Source: Tigriopus japonicus
Lineage: Eukaryota > Arthropoda > Copepoda > Harpacticoida > Harpacticidae
Length of the DNA stretch: 64,000 nucleotides
Reading direction: 5' to 3'
Assembly (NCBI GenBank): GCA_010645155.1
Contig: CM021317.1
Location: forward strand, 1 to 64,000
The notes under the pieces were generated by a model that was not told where the DNA came from, made no database searches, and worked only from the letters and a program-made list of their open reading frames with translations. The position numbers were made by a program, and so were the translations under genes. This document shows, piece by piece, positions 30,952-42,800 of this stretch; the first letter of the stretch is position 1; each line of letters starts with the position of its first letter.

Positions 30952-33900
30952 TCAAACATTATGAGCGTATGCCGAATTCCAGTCTCTCTGAAAAACTCCT
31001 TCCAATTGGGCTCTAAGATCATTGGCCGTTGAGTTGGTAGATTTGAAAACGAATCCAATTCCCCCCGTGTTGAGAAAGTAGTCTGCCGACCAATTGGAAG
31101 TCCCAATATACCCGCTCTTATCCGTGACCATGTATTTGTTGTGGTTCACACGGGCAAAAGGGATCTTGGCTTGTGCGGGTGTGAATTTGGGCACTTCAAA
31201 ATATCGTCCGTCAATACGAGTAGAACCTTGATTGGTCCCATTCAGAGCCATCAAAGAGAGGAGATAAGCTTTCATGTCCGGTCGTGTGTGATCCCAATGA
31301 CTCAGCAGCAATCGAACATGAACTGATCTCTCTGTGGCAGCTGAAATATGAAGATATTTTTTTTTATTTACACGTTCTTAACTTTGAAAACTGTTAAAAC
31401 AATTGATACAGAAACAAAGCTTTCCACAAAAGACAAAGTTTTGGGAAAAACACTCCAAGTAGATTGCTAACAAAAAGTTTATTTTCTGTTATCAAAATTG
31501 GATAAACACAGTGAGAAAAAGGTTGTTGATTTTGTGCTCCGTAGTGTTGCGCCGCCCTTTTCTGGTGATTCTGTTCTTTCCTGTTCTGCACTCGATCAAA
31601 TATTTCAAACGGTCAGTTGCTCCGCAACAAACGGTCGTGAATGAGATGCGATCGTAGAATTTTAGTGAAGCAATGAGACACCAGAGGCCACGACGGTGCT
31701 ACGGAGCAAAAAAAACAGGCCCAACTGATGTTTACTGAGCTTCCCTTATTGATTGGGCTTGGCTCGAAGAAATATCTATCTTTTAACCTGAAAATATTTG
31801 GACTAGTTCGCAGAGCTTACGTTTTTGGCCCTGTAGTTTTTTGAAACTGTTTTATTTCTAAAAAAATATAAAAAAATTCAATATTGCAAAAAAAATGAAA
31901 TTTTTTGAGTTTTGGAAGTTATGTCAAAATAGCTCAAAATAAGAAAAAATATCACTTAAAATACATTTTCCGATAAAAAATCTTTTGCAGTATCAAACCC
32001 ACTCAAAGTTGGGTAATACTTAAAAGTTTTGCAAAAAATTCGGATTATGTTTCAAGTTTCGACTTTAGTCCTTTTGAACATGGTCCTTCTAGAAATCGTT
32101 ATTTTGGATATGAATCTGTTAGACATATTTATTTGTAATTTTGGCACAACACACATCAAAGCGTACTCTAAATAGTTATGAAATATGTTTTCCAAAAATC
32201 TTGTTTAAGTGCATTTTAAGTGATTTTTTTCTTATTTTGAGCTATTTTGACATAACTTCCAAAACTCAAAAAAATCAATTATTTTTGCAATATTGAAAAG
32301 CTATGCGAAATCTCTGGGAGTTTGTTTTTTCATTTTTTCATATAACTGTAGCGTTTTTCGGCTTTTTGAGGTCGAAAATGGACCATTCAAAGTCAAATAA
32401 CTCAGCAGTTGCTGAATGATTTTTTATTCAATTTGAATTAATAAGGTAACTAAATGAGCTCTAAATATGGGTTAAATAGTTTGTTAAAAAATGTTACAAT
32501 TAATAGGTTTTTAGGTTTATAACTTTTTCCCTGGACCTAAACTTAAGTAATACAATAAAAGTAAACTTGTTCCCCATTGAATTATGGGTCCAAAGAGTGC
32601 CATGATGTCTTTGGGTATTTTGATTCAAACCTAAAAAGCCATTCGGAACACCGTGGTTTCTTACCTTTGCGGAGTCGATCATCGATGACTGGCCAGAACT
32701 GAACCAATTTGCTATACAAAGTTGTTGGAAAATAGTCCATTACGGCCACATAAATGAATTTCTCCGCTTGGTCAATAACATCCAAAATAGCGTCAATATC
32801 CACTGTACGTCCCGTGGGACAAAACGGCTCGGGTGAAGAGCTCAAGTAGAAATCCAGAGATTGCCCGCTTGCTCCATTTTGGATTCTAACCGGCTTCTTT
32901 GCGTTGATTTTAGTTCCTAGGCTTTTGGGCCATGCTGGAGGAACAACTTTGCCTGGTCCACCCAGATGCCAGTAGACATCAAAGATTTTGGCCATATCAT
33001 TAGCTAAACAGGGGCAGTCTTCCACTAGAACACCCATCTCCTTCACTTGAGTCAAGGAACGCCAGTCAAAATTGGCACTCCCCACGTAAAAATGTTGTCT
33101 GTAAGAAGATTAGTAGTAACTTACGAAAATCAAAAGGTTTTTTGCTTTTTGACCCAAAAAGGCAAGGTCAAATTGTCATTGCCTTTGATATCCAACATTA
33201 TCAGGGTCACCAGATAGTTGTAAATTATATTTTACAATGTAATTGCACAAATCTTCAATGAGCCGAAATAAACATCGGCGAAGACCTTGCGTCGCCAGAC
33301 CCATCTTACGCTGATTTCCAGTACGTTTGCCAGGGCGAAATATACGATGCTAGTTTTTGGCACAATCTTAAGTCCTTTTCCTTGACTACTATCTTCTTTT
33401 GAATGGCATCATGTAGCTTAAATGGCTCCCATTTTTCTGAAAAATGATAGCCATCGAAGAAACAGAGTTGACATGTGGCCAAAAAGTGGTATCAAAAATT
33501 ATGTCCTAGCAACCATGTTGGAAATCAAGGCAAGATGGGTCTGGCAATGCAAGGTCTCCGCTGATATTTTTCTCGGTTCATTTTTATCCAATTGTACAAA
33601 AGTGAGGAAATTCACAAAACTGTGAGACAATGGTGTGTTCTGTTGAAAATTTTCTGGAAGACGCTTAGTTTGTTAGTCAAAACTAAAGTTAGGAAACAAG
33701 CCGCCATCATATACGAGCGTATTGTAGTTGCAACAAAAAATATTTAGTTCATCTTTAGGGCCACCAAATAATTGTAAATTATGATTTACTAAAAAATATA
33801 TTTTTATAAATCAATATTTACAAAAAAATTGAAATATCTGGGGATATTGATTGCTTGTTTAATGCAGAATGATCTGGAAAGGGAAGGCAAAATAAAAAAA

Positions 33901-36335
33901 AAGGAAGAAAAGAACCAAAGAGGATTTACTGCAATGGTAAGATCCCACAATGGGCCTCATGACTGTAGATATTGTAGGTCAATTGTATATATCCAATCAA
34001 GAAGCACTGGAATCATGGAGTGGGAGGCTTGCAATGAGAATAATGATTTCCAGTAAGAACAATTCAATTACGTTCTTCTGCAAATGAGACCTTGCAAATG
34101 TTGACAAGAATACGTATTTCAATTTTCAGCTCAATCGAACGTCGGAGACAAAAGTTATGCTCACTCAAAGTTTAATGCAAATCATACTGAGAATGAATGA
34201 ACTAGATTTCATTCATTCTATGCTCTCTTCAGTACATAAGTTTGAGCAGGCATAACCTTTCACTCCGGCATTCGATTGGGCTGAAATTTCAAATACGTGT
34301 TCTTCTCAATGCAAGCCAGGTCTTATTTGAATAAGAACGCAAATGGTTCGTTTCTGCTGGAAATCATAATTCTCACTGCTTGCCTCCCACTCCATGATTT
34401 CCGTGCTTCTTAATCCAATGAAATAATTGTGTATCCTTGCAATAAAACATCATCAGTTTTAAGTTTTCAACTATTCCAAGCTATGAAGTAAGAGGTAAAG
34501 ATGATTGGAGTGTAGGAAAAGGTGAGTTTCTACTGCAATGAATGAGAAAAGTGCTAATAAAATTACCAAAAAAATCGGAATTTGTTACATTATTTCTCTA
34601 AATGATTTCAAAAACACTACTTTTTTGGCAATATTTCATCAACATCAATATTTGGTGGCCCTGAATATAACCAGTTGAAGGCGAAATAATCAAATATGAT
34701 TTAGAATATTATATGCAAATGTCAGATTTATTTGGTTTTGCCATGAATTGTCCGACGTATAGTTTTGTGTGACTCCATCATTGAATTTGTTAAATGGTAG
34801 GGTCATCCTTGAACCAACCCTAAAAAAGTTTCATCCCTGTATCAACCCTGAAATTGTTTCATCTCTGAACCAACCCTGAAAATGTTTCATCAATGAAATA
34901 TTTCGCTTGCCTACCTATCACTGATCCATAGCTTTGTATGAAGAATTCCAGCCCCCATTAAGGCCGTAAAATTTAGGCTCCGTACTTCCACACCTTGAAT
35001 TTTGGACAACGCATCAGTGTCATTATTTACTTCTAGGTTTTGAGCAATGCTTATTCGGATCCCTTTTTCCGTTGCTAAAAGATTGAATGGTCATGCCAAA
35101 ACAAAACAGAGAGAAAGAAAATTGATTCTTCAGGGACTGACCTTTCACGAGCCTTTTAAAAATATCTTCGCCTTGCCAATCACTTGCATCTTCATAAACG
35201 TCGGATCCACGAAGACTCCAATAGGAACTAGCAAGTTCCAGAGTAGAATTTGTACGCTTTAACAAGGTTTTCCAAGCCTAATTGGAACAAAAACAATACC
35301 TTGAAAATGCCGAAACTTTTATCAAGTTTTCGGTTTCAGTCAAGCCTATCAAAACTGTAAAGTAAATTTTGGAAAAGACTTCGAGTTTTGTGGTCTAAGA
35401 AGAAACTGGTCAATAACAACATTTATTAATTTCTTCACTATTTTTTTTTTGTCATTTTTTCCTAATCAAAAAGGCAATTTAAGCAAAATATGCAATAAAT
35501 TTCGGTTCGTTCGATTCATTGATGCACAAAGAAAAGCCCAATTCTTAGTAAATTTAAGAGTAAGGGAAAGTCTTGTTACGGAAATAAAGGGATCAAGCTT
35601 AAGATTTTAAATTTAAAATCCTAAATTAAATATTTACAATTTAAAATATAAAGGCCGCAGGTTTTTATATTTCCCGCCAAGAAGTTCGTTTTGGTGCAAA
35701 AAATCCAAAATGAAACGGGCATTGCCATGTTCAAGGCCTTTTTTGCAATGGAGGAAAAGCAAAGAAACGAAAAAAGATATGATCGTATAAAGTCCACAGT
35801 CAGGGAAGGAATTACTCCGAGATCGTCACGGCCTTGAGAAAGCTCAACGTTAATACAATATTGGTGGTCAAAATGGATTTTTTTCGGTGCAGAAGTACTT
35901 GAAAAATAATGCTTTCAAGGACTCTTTGTTGACTAGCAGGAATATCTCTTCATGTATCAAAACAATCCTTTTGTCAACGCACCTCATGTGTTTGCAAATT
36001 GGCGATTGTGGAGTTATAAACTAAACCCTCTGGGATAGATTCCACTAAGCGCATGCGACATTGGGAACAATCAATCACATCATGGTGGATATCAGGATGA
36101 GGATCCCATTGTGGAAGTAACCGGTCCAGGAGGCCTAAAAGTAGTCACCCCCAAGGTCTAAATAGGTTTGAGCTCTACCATTAATGTTATTTACACCAAT
36201 AAGACCTGGTGACATGAGCCATAAGGCAACCAAGAAGAGAATCGAAAGGGACACTGAGGTACACACCCAGACACCCGTTGGGGTTCGAGGTTTTTCCCGA
36301 GGTCTGAATAGGAGTGGGTATTTCGGGTCATCCAT
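30952..36335 (-). CDS. PLD3: PLD3/PLD4-like phospholipase D family protein, 469 aa
   Basis: Exons: 36335-36197, 36134-35983, 35277-35142, 35074-34915, 33098-32665, 31340-30952. They total 1410 nt in frame with GT-AG introns. Residues 1-20 are cytosolic and 21-46 form one membrane anchor (VWVCTSVSLSILFLVALWLM), giving the type II topology of PLD3/PLD4. CSQCRMRLVESIPEGLVY starts the luminal part. Two HKD motifs are intact: HTKLWISD (H188, K190, D195) followed by GSANFDWRSLTQVKEMGV, and HNKYMVTD (H407, K409, D414) followed by GTSNWSADYF. Human PLD3 is 490 aa. Vertebrate PLD3/4 act in endolysosomes, including as 5' single-strand exonucleases, and are not classical phosphatidylcholine-cleaving PLDs; that role here is inferred. 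The first intron is only 62 bp. Introns 4 and 5 carry palindromic elements. The gene lies 546 bp after the PIP5K stop on the same strand. Confidence 0.93.
31877..32297. mobile_element. inverted-repeat MITE in PLD3-like intron 5
   Basis: Arms 31877-31970 and 32204-32297 are reverse complements over about 94 bp, sharing GAGTTTTGGAAGTTATGTCA and CTCAAAATAAGAAAAA. The centre is about 230 bp. Weaker inverted similarity may extend outward. No coding content. Confidence 0.8.
33970..34436. mobile_element. palindromic foldback MITE in PLD3-like intron 4
   Basis: Two arms of about 220 bp meet near 34200 at AGAATGAATGAA...TTCATTCATTCT. Outer parts share ATCATGGAGTGGGAGG and ATTATTTC-type blocks in inverted order. 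The whole unit could fold into one long hairpin. A related, shorter palindrome lies at 43235-43515 in a PIP5K intron. Confidence 0.82.
34803..34894. repeat. about 31-bp tandem repeat
   Basis: Three imperfect units of CAACCCTGAAAATGTTTCAT followed by CTCTGAAC-like sequence, just downstream of the exon 4 donor of the PLD3-like gene (minus strand). Confidence 0.8.
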
Positions 36336-36881
36336 TGCGGCTCAAACCCAGGGCCGTTTTGGGTCACTGAAATCAGAATAGGTTGCGTGACAATGAGCAA
36401 TGAATTTTCCATGCATATTGAAATAGTAGACTTTTATTGCTTAACTAGCATGAGATGACTTCTCAGGTACATAAAGTAATTGAATGGGAACTAAGACAAT
36501 TCAAGATTCGTAATCGTACTCAAAATGAAGTTAGTCAGAGAATAACTCACAGATTCAAAAAAAAATGGAAACACTCAGCAGAGTCGAGACTACGTTCGGA
36601 TCTCTTGGTTCCACTATCAGCACGTTTCTGAGAGAAAATTGAGACACAGCAAGAGGGTGAAAATCTTTCTAGTTTGTTTGATATGCCCAATTTAGAATGA
36701 ACAAAGTCGGTAGTGGCAGATCACAGACATAGAGGGGAAAGATAGAGCAAGCAAGATATGAAGAATGTGATAGCGTCGCACCAGACAGGAAACACCGAAT
36801 CCTGAGCATCATCCTGGCACGTTCACAATCACACCACGACGAGAAGACAAATGAAATACGAACAACAAAGAGGTTGTTAAG

Positions 36882-39800
36882 TCAAGTCTGGTCGGCAGAA
36901 TCATTCCCATTCAGGTTACTATCCACCTCTAAGAGGATTTCTGACAAACTTAGAGGCTCTTTGGTGGAGTGATGATTGGAATATTGAAGGTGTTGGCTGG
37001 ATTCATCCGCTGGCAAGCTCGGAAGATCATCCATGAGCGTCCGATGTTCCGACGACGTCGAAGTCAATTGACGGCCACTTTTGGCCGTGCTCAAATCTGG
37101 CCCATCTCCGGTGGAGCTCGAACTAATGCTGATTTTGACCATGTCCACAGAGGTCTCCTCTGTCACCACTTTGGTGGCACTCGTTTCCAAGCTCGAGGAC
37201 ACCAAACGGGACTGGAAACGACTACTCGAACCGGTGGAATTGTTCAATGGGGTGATGGATCGATATGTACTTGTCTCTGCCGTGACGGTTCGATGGGCGA
37301 ATGGCGGAGGTGTGGCATCATCCCGACCCCAAGGGACGTTCTTGAAGATTTGAGTTGTAGATTCATGGTTCTTGGTGATGGTGTTGTAGGGAGTTGTTTG
37401 GGGAGAAGGCACGTAGATTTGCACGCGTTCATCACTTGTCATGGTGATGATGCTCCCGGTCTCCAAACGGTCATCACCTGGAAAATCAGAGTTCATTGAG
37501 TTTACTTTGCTGTTGTTAGACGACTAGTCTAATCTCTGGTACAAATTTAAAGGAAGGAAAGTGTTTGGTGAAGATACCTTAGTGAGGTTTAGAGTATTAG
37601 TACTTGGCTCTCCAAGGGAGTTTCAAAGAAACTTACGATCAATCGAAGCGAGAGTGCATTTGAGAAACAACCAAGAATGACGAAATTCCTGGATGCATTT
37701 GACTAGCACAAGAACATTTCCTTCACGTGGCACACTTGAATTATGAAATGCCTGGGTCTAACTCTGACCCATCCCTAGCCATTTTAACCCCCCAAATGCC
37801 CACCTGAATTGGTCCAACAACAGGGTCTTTTAACGAACAGCTGAGTGGGAGGTCACAGTAAATAAGACTAGGAGGCCACTGTAGAAATCCAGTTTCCAAA
37901 ATTCCACCCTGACACAAAAATTTGATCAACCTTTGAACTTCTCAATATTTATTGAACTCGTGAGAATAGAAATTTATGTTACAAATTTCATAGGTTACAC
38001 ATTTTCTACTTCACTGGTTGCATTTGAAGTACTCTTGTGTTTGAGGCCAACTTGACAGATTTCACCACTGTTGATAGAATTTTATGAATTGGCGGTAATT
38101 TGAGGTTTATTGCTTTATTGCTATGAGTGCTTAAGATTCAGAAGTTCATTCTCACTTCATCGTATTCATCAATTACTTTCAAAATGTTGTAGCACATTAC
38201 CTAAATTAAGAAATCATTATTCACACCTACAGTGTTGTTTTAAATCAGAGTTCATAAACTTTAATGATAACTTGTGTCAAAATAAAGAAAATGAAGTGAA
38301 CTTGTGAATTATGTTTGAATGAAAATGAAGTGAATGAAAATGAAGTGTTTACCAAACACTATTCGTTGTCTAATACAAAACATCAATATTAGTTCTTATA
38401 ATGGGCGTTCAAAGTATAGATGTTTTTGAGAATAGAGCTTGCGTACCTTGGGTGGGGGAGTCGTTCTTGAAAACAAAATCATAGTTTCATAACGAGTCAA
38501 TAAATTTTCTAAAATACTTTACCTGAGTCTACCTGAAACTGTTTTCGTCTATTGGTATTTGTACAATTTAATCAGAAACGTAATGTGTAAAAAAAGATTT
38601 TTGATTTAAGCAAGTGGCACCATCAAACATAATTCAAGCATCTCTTCTCAAGAATATATCTGTAGTGCCTTGTAACCCTGATCAAGGATTGCGAAAAATA
38701 ATGGATTGAGGTCGTAGTTTGTTAAACTGATGTGTTTCGAGTTGGATTTTTGGTCGAGTTTTGCCACTTTGGATTTTAAGGTCAAAAAGTTGACCCCCAA
38801 CTAATCTTCTCAATACTGATGGGAAACAAGCTGCAGCTTGAAGAGGAGTTTGGGCCAAGCAACAGTTTTCAGCTGTGCTTGAAAGCTTGCAAGCAGTTTC
38901 AAGCACCTTCACCCGATGTCAGGTTTGCCAATTAAAATTCAATTTGTTGGCCACCGGAAAAGAAGTAAAATAGTTTGCACTCAAGTTTAACAAAGCATGC
39001 TTCATATAACCCCTAAGAAGGCAAATATCTTGAAAAATCTATGCAAAAAAATGGCAAATTCTGTAATAGCCTAAGAGTTTCTGCTTCTATTTTTAGATCA
39101 GGCAAAAAGGACAACAAATAGCTTGGCAACCCTGCTATTAACCGTAAGTCCTCTGAGCCCTGTGGCTTGAATGCTTGGTTTGGCTTGAGGCAGCTGAAAT
39201 GGAAACAAGCCCAGCTTGAAAAATTGAAGTGCTTGATAGCTTGGGAAATCCCATCAGTACTTCTCAACTAGAGACGCCATAAAATATGGCAGCACTGCCA
39301 ACCCGAAATCCAAAAGTATAACTACTGATGGAACTCGAAATCGAACTAGTTCGAGTGTTGCCAAATTGGTCCCTGTTTAGGTCTTTTTAAAAACGTTCAA
39401 TACAACCTGCCCTAATCAACAATGATAAACTTTCGAGTAAAAAATGGCAGCACTCCCGGTTCGAAACACATCACTAGTTTGTTATGACTAGTCTTGGTCA
39501 CCCAGGGTGATGATCAAGTGGGCTTAAAATATGATCAACTAAGATATGGTATTCATTGTCTGGATCTTGTTGGTCAAATTTCAACTTTAAAACTTAGCAA
39601 TAACTAAAACTGCCACTGAAAACTTGCTTTAAACATATTTTGAAGGATATTTGTATTTCCTCTCCCCTTAATCAAAAGCACTTTTTTCGATCTTCGAGTT
39701 CAAGTTTGATCACGCTCAAAAAAAGGAGGAAGCTGCTCATCTGCTTTCCAACTGTTTCCAACACAACCGAAAACTGTCCTTCTAGGCCAGGGGTTCTCAA

Positions 39801-42800
39801 CCTATGGGTATTTACCCAAAATTGGGTAAATTTGACTTTCTGTTGGGTAAATTTGTGTCCGGAAAAATTGGAAAAAAACTTGGGGTTTTTTCGACCAATA
39901 TTGCACGTTTTTCTCTTCTTCACGTATTTTGACATAATTTGACATGAAACGCCCAAAAACGCTGTAATATTGGTCGTTACATAGGGGGGTAAATCGGATA
40001 TTTCCCTTGCCAAAATGGGTATCCCCCGGAAAAAGGTTGAGAACCCCCAGTTCTAGGCTGTTGGTAAAATCAGGCTGAATTGGCAGCGTGCCTTATTAGC
40101 TGTGACCAAGGATAGTCATAACAAAAAGCTGCGACATTTGTCCATAATCTTGCCCCGATAAACAAATAAAGCCAGTTGCTACTGAGTACTTGAACTGAGA
40201 AGACGTTATTTCCTGCACTCCTAAATATCAAAAGCTCTTGTCAAATTGAAATCGATTTACAAAAGTACCAAGGCTAAACTGACAAGTGTCCTCCAGGTGT
40301 GTGGTCCTTCTGGTATAAAGAGGTTCTGAATGCTTCAAATCAATTCCATATATTTTGTGGAGAATTATACATATGCCGAAAATTAACTAGGACCTATTTT
40401 TAGTCATTCTTGGATCCACCAACACAAAGGAACGGCTTGCCAAAATGGGCATATCATCAACCATTCAATTCCTCCCAAATAATACTTCAAAATGAAATTT
40501 TACCAAATATCTTGAGCAAGGTCAAAAAACGGCACCAAGTTGACGACCCAAAAATTGGTATAATGATTTATTTCTCCCTTGTTATGGATTCAATGAAAGA
40601 GCAAGATCCCAATTTGCGACAGAAATGTGAACTCTTTTGAATCGACTTGTTTTTTCGTGCCGTTTCAATGATTGTTCCATGCAAAGTTAATCCTCTCCAT
40701 ATAGTTACCTTCCATACACGTTTCTTCAGCTCAAGCATCGTACCCCGAACCAATTTACGCTAGAATACTATCAGTTCCCCCAAACATCAAATCTAAGCTA
40801 CGAATATACATATATATGCTTATTAAACCGCATACCTGGCGTTCTAATCATTCCTGGCGACGGTGTGGGTGAGGGTGAGGATCCATAATTCTGATGAGTG
40901 GGGGCGTTGGTAATGGTGTTTGCTGCATTGGAACTCCTCCTATGGCCTTCAGTAGCTCGATTCTGAGGGGTCTTGGATATGTGGAGAGTGGAGGCCACTT
41001 TGGAATCCCGTCGATTGGTTGGAGGAGATTGTTTCCGTCTATCCTGGAGGATAGAGGGCAAATTCACCTCATCCCCAATCTTGATCACCGTGACCGTGTT
41101 GTCCTAGAAAGAAATCAAGCCAAACATTGGAAGATAGTTTTCCAACCACAGATTCGAGGACCGTAGAACTCTTTGTTTTTATCCTTCTATCAAAGAAGCG
41201 GGCTTACTTTTGGCGGAAAAAGGGCCACTAAAGTAAAAGAGAACGCGCATGAAAAATCTTATGAAATCTATCATTTGTTGAATTATTTGCCGTACTGTAC
41301 TGGATTTTGTACATACTCAGGGGGAATAATCGTCGGAACCTTCAGTAATATTCTGGCAACCTTTGATCTGCTATCTGTGAAAATTGTCCTCCAAAATAGG
41401 CAAGAATCCCGTATCTGCAGATATCTGTGACTCTATGACATTCCTTATGAAACAATCTATTTTAAGAATTTTGTTAGGTAATCCTTCGCAGAGGACGTTT
41501 ATTGGTGACGCCAGAATTGAAGCTTCTGTACTTTAAGTAATTTGTATGTAGCTCTATCTAGGTTAGACAATAAATGGATCTTAACCACAATAGCTTATAA
41601 ACGGATAGATGCACACCAAGTTCAAAGAAGTTTCTCTGATCGACGGAGTAAAACGAACTCTGCCTCCGGTGGAAAAGTCCTAAAAACACTATCGATGATG
41701 TAGAACCGCCATTTAGCTAGAAAAGGTTTAGGATGAAAGGAAGACTGAGGTAGCAAACTTTCAAAGGAGACCTTGATTAGGTTGCAAACTTTTCTTTGTT
41801 GGTGAAGAAACCTCAGTGTTTTGGGTAGGGAATGAAAACTTACTAACACGAAGTAGTTTCTATTGGCAACAGAACACATGATTCTTTCGCTTTTCGTTGT
41901 TTCTTCAGATTTTTTTGTTGACAAAGGCTTAAACAGTTTCTGTATAGTACGTATGATCGGCTGGAACATATTGAAGACACCAAAATTAAGCCAGCAAAGG
42001 CCAAAAGTCAAATAAATACATTCTATAGATATCTACAAGATGGTATTGGAAGTCTCGTTATTGAATTGGCTTTTCTTTGTAGACTTCGAGACATAGACAT
42101 TTGATCACGGTAGAGTAGGGCATTTCGGTGACCAAGTAACTTTACATGTACGTCTGGATTCCAATTTAATGATTTATCCCGATTTATGCTTAGCTTCTTC
42201 GAGGGTCAGCTGACGCTTTTTTTGAAAAAGGCTAGAAAGTGATAGGTTCTACATACAAATCAAATATTAGGTTTGGATTTACTTCTGAAGAAAGAAGAAC
42301 AGTAGTGTCAAAGAGTTCGAGTGCAAATTATTTGGCAGGTGATTTGAACATGGAACCTTTCCAATGTCAGGAACATTCTTTGACTACCAAATTACATTTC
42401 TTGCTTTTTTTTTATTTCTGAGCCAGTAAAGGGTCAAATTTTAGGCATGTGCGGGCCAAAACTTGAGCTTGCCTCTTGAGGGTAAACTTCTTTCTCGTTT
42501 GTTGTGAAACAAGAATGTAATATAAGCTTGGGAATTTTAAAGTCTTTGTCAAGAATGTTGGATTATGAGTATGTTGGGCTGGGCTCAGACACTTCACTAG
42601 CCATTTGGCCCCAAGAATCTTTTTGTCTCTGCATAGATTTCGTCCGATTTCGTCAATTTACAACGAACCAGAAAATAAGTAACCAGTTTGTGTTTGATGT
42701 TAGTGTGGTGGGACTTAGCCAGAGTAAAGAAGCTCATGGAAAATAAGCGTCAAATTGTTTGACTTTTTTAGCTTCACGAGTTTTATTGCTGCCGCCACCA

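Noticed and set aside
36969..37499. 176-aa plus-strand open frame
   Set aside because: Antisense to the last PIP5K exon, with no family motif and no partner exons.
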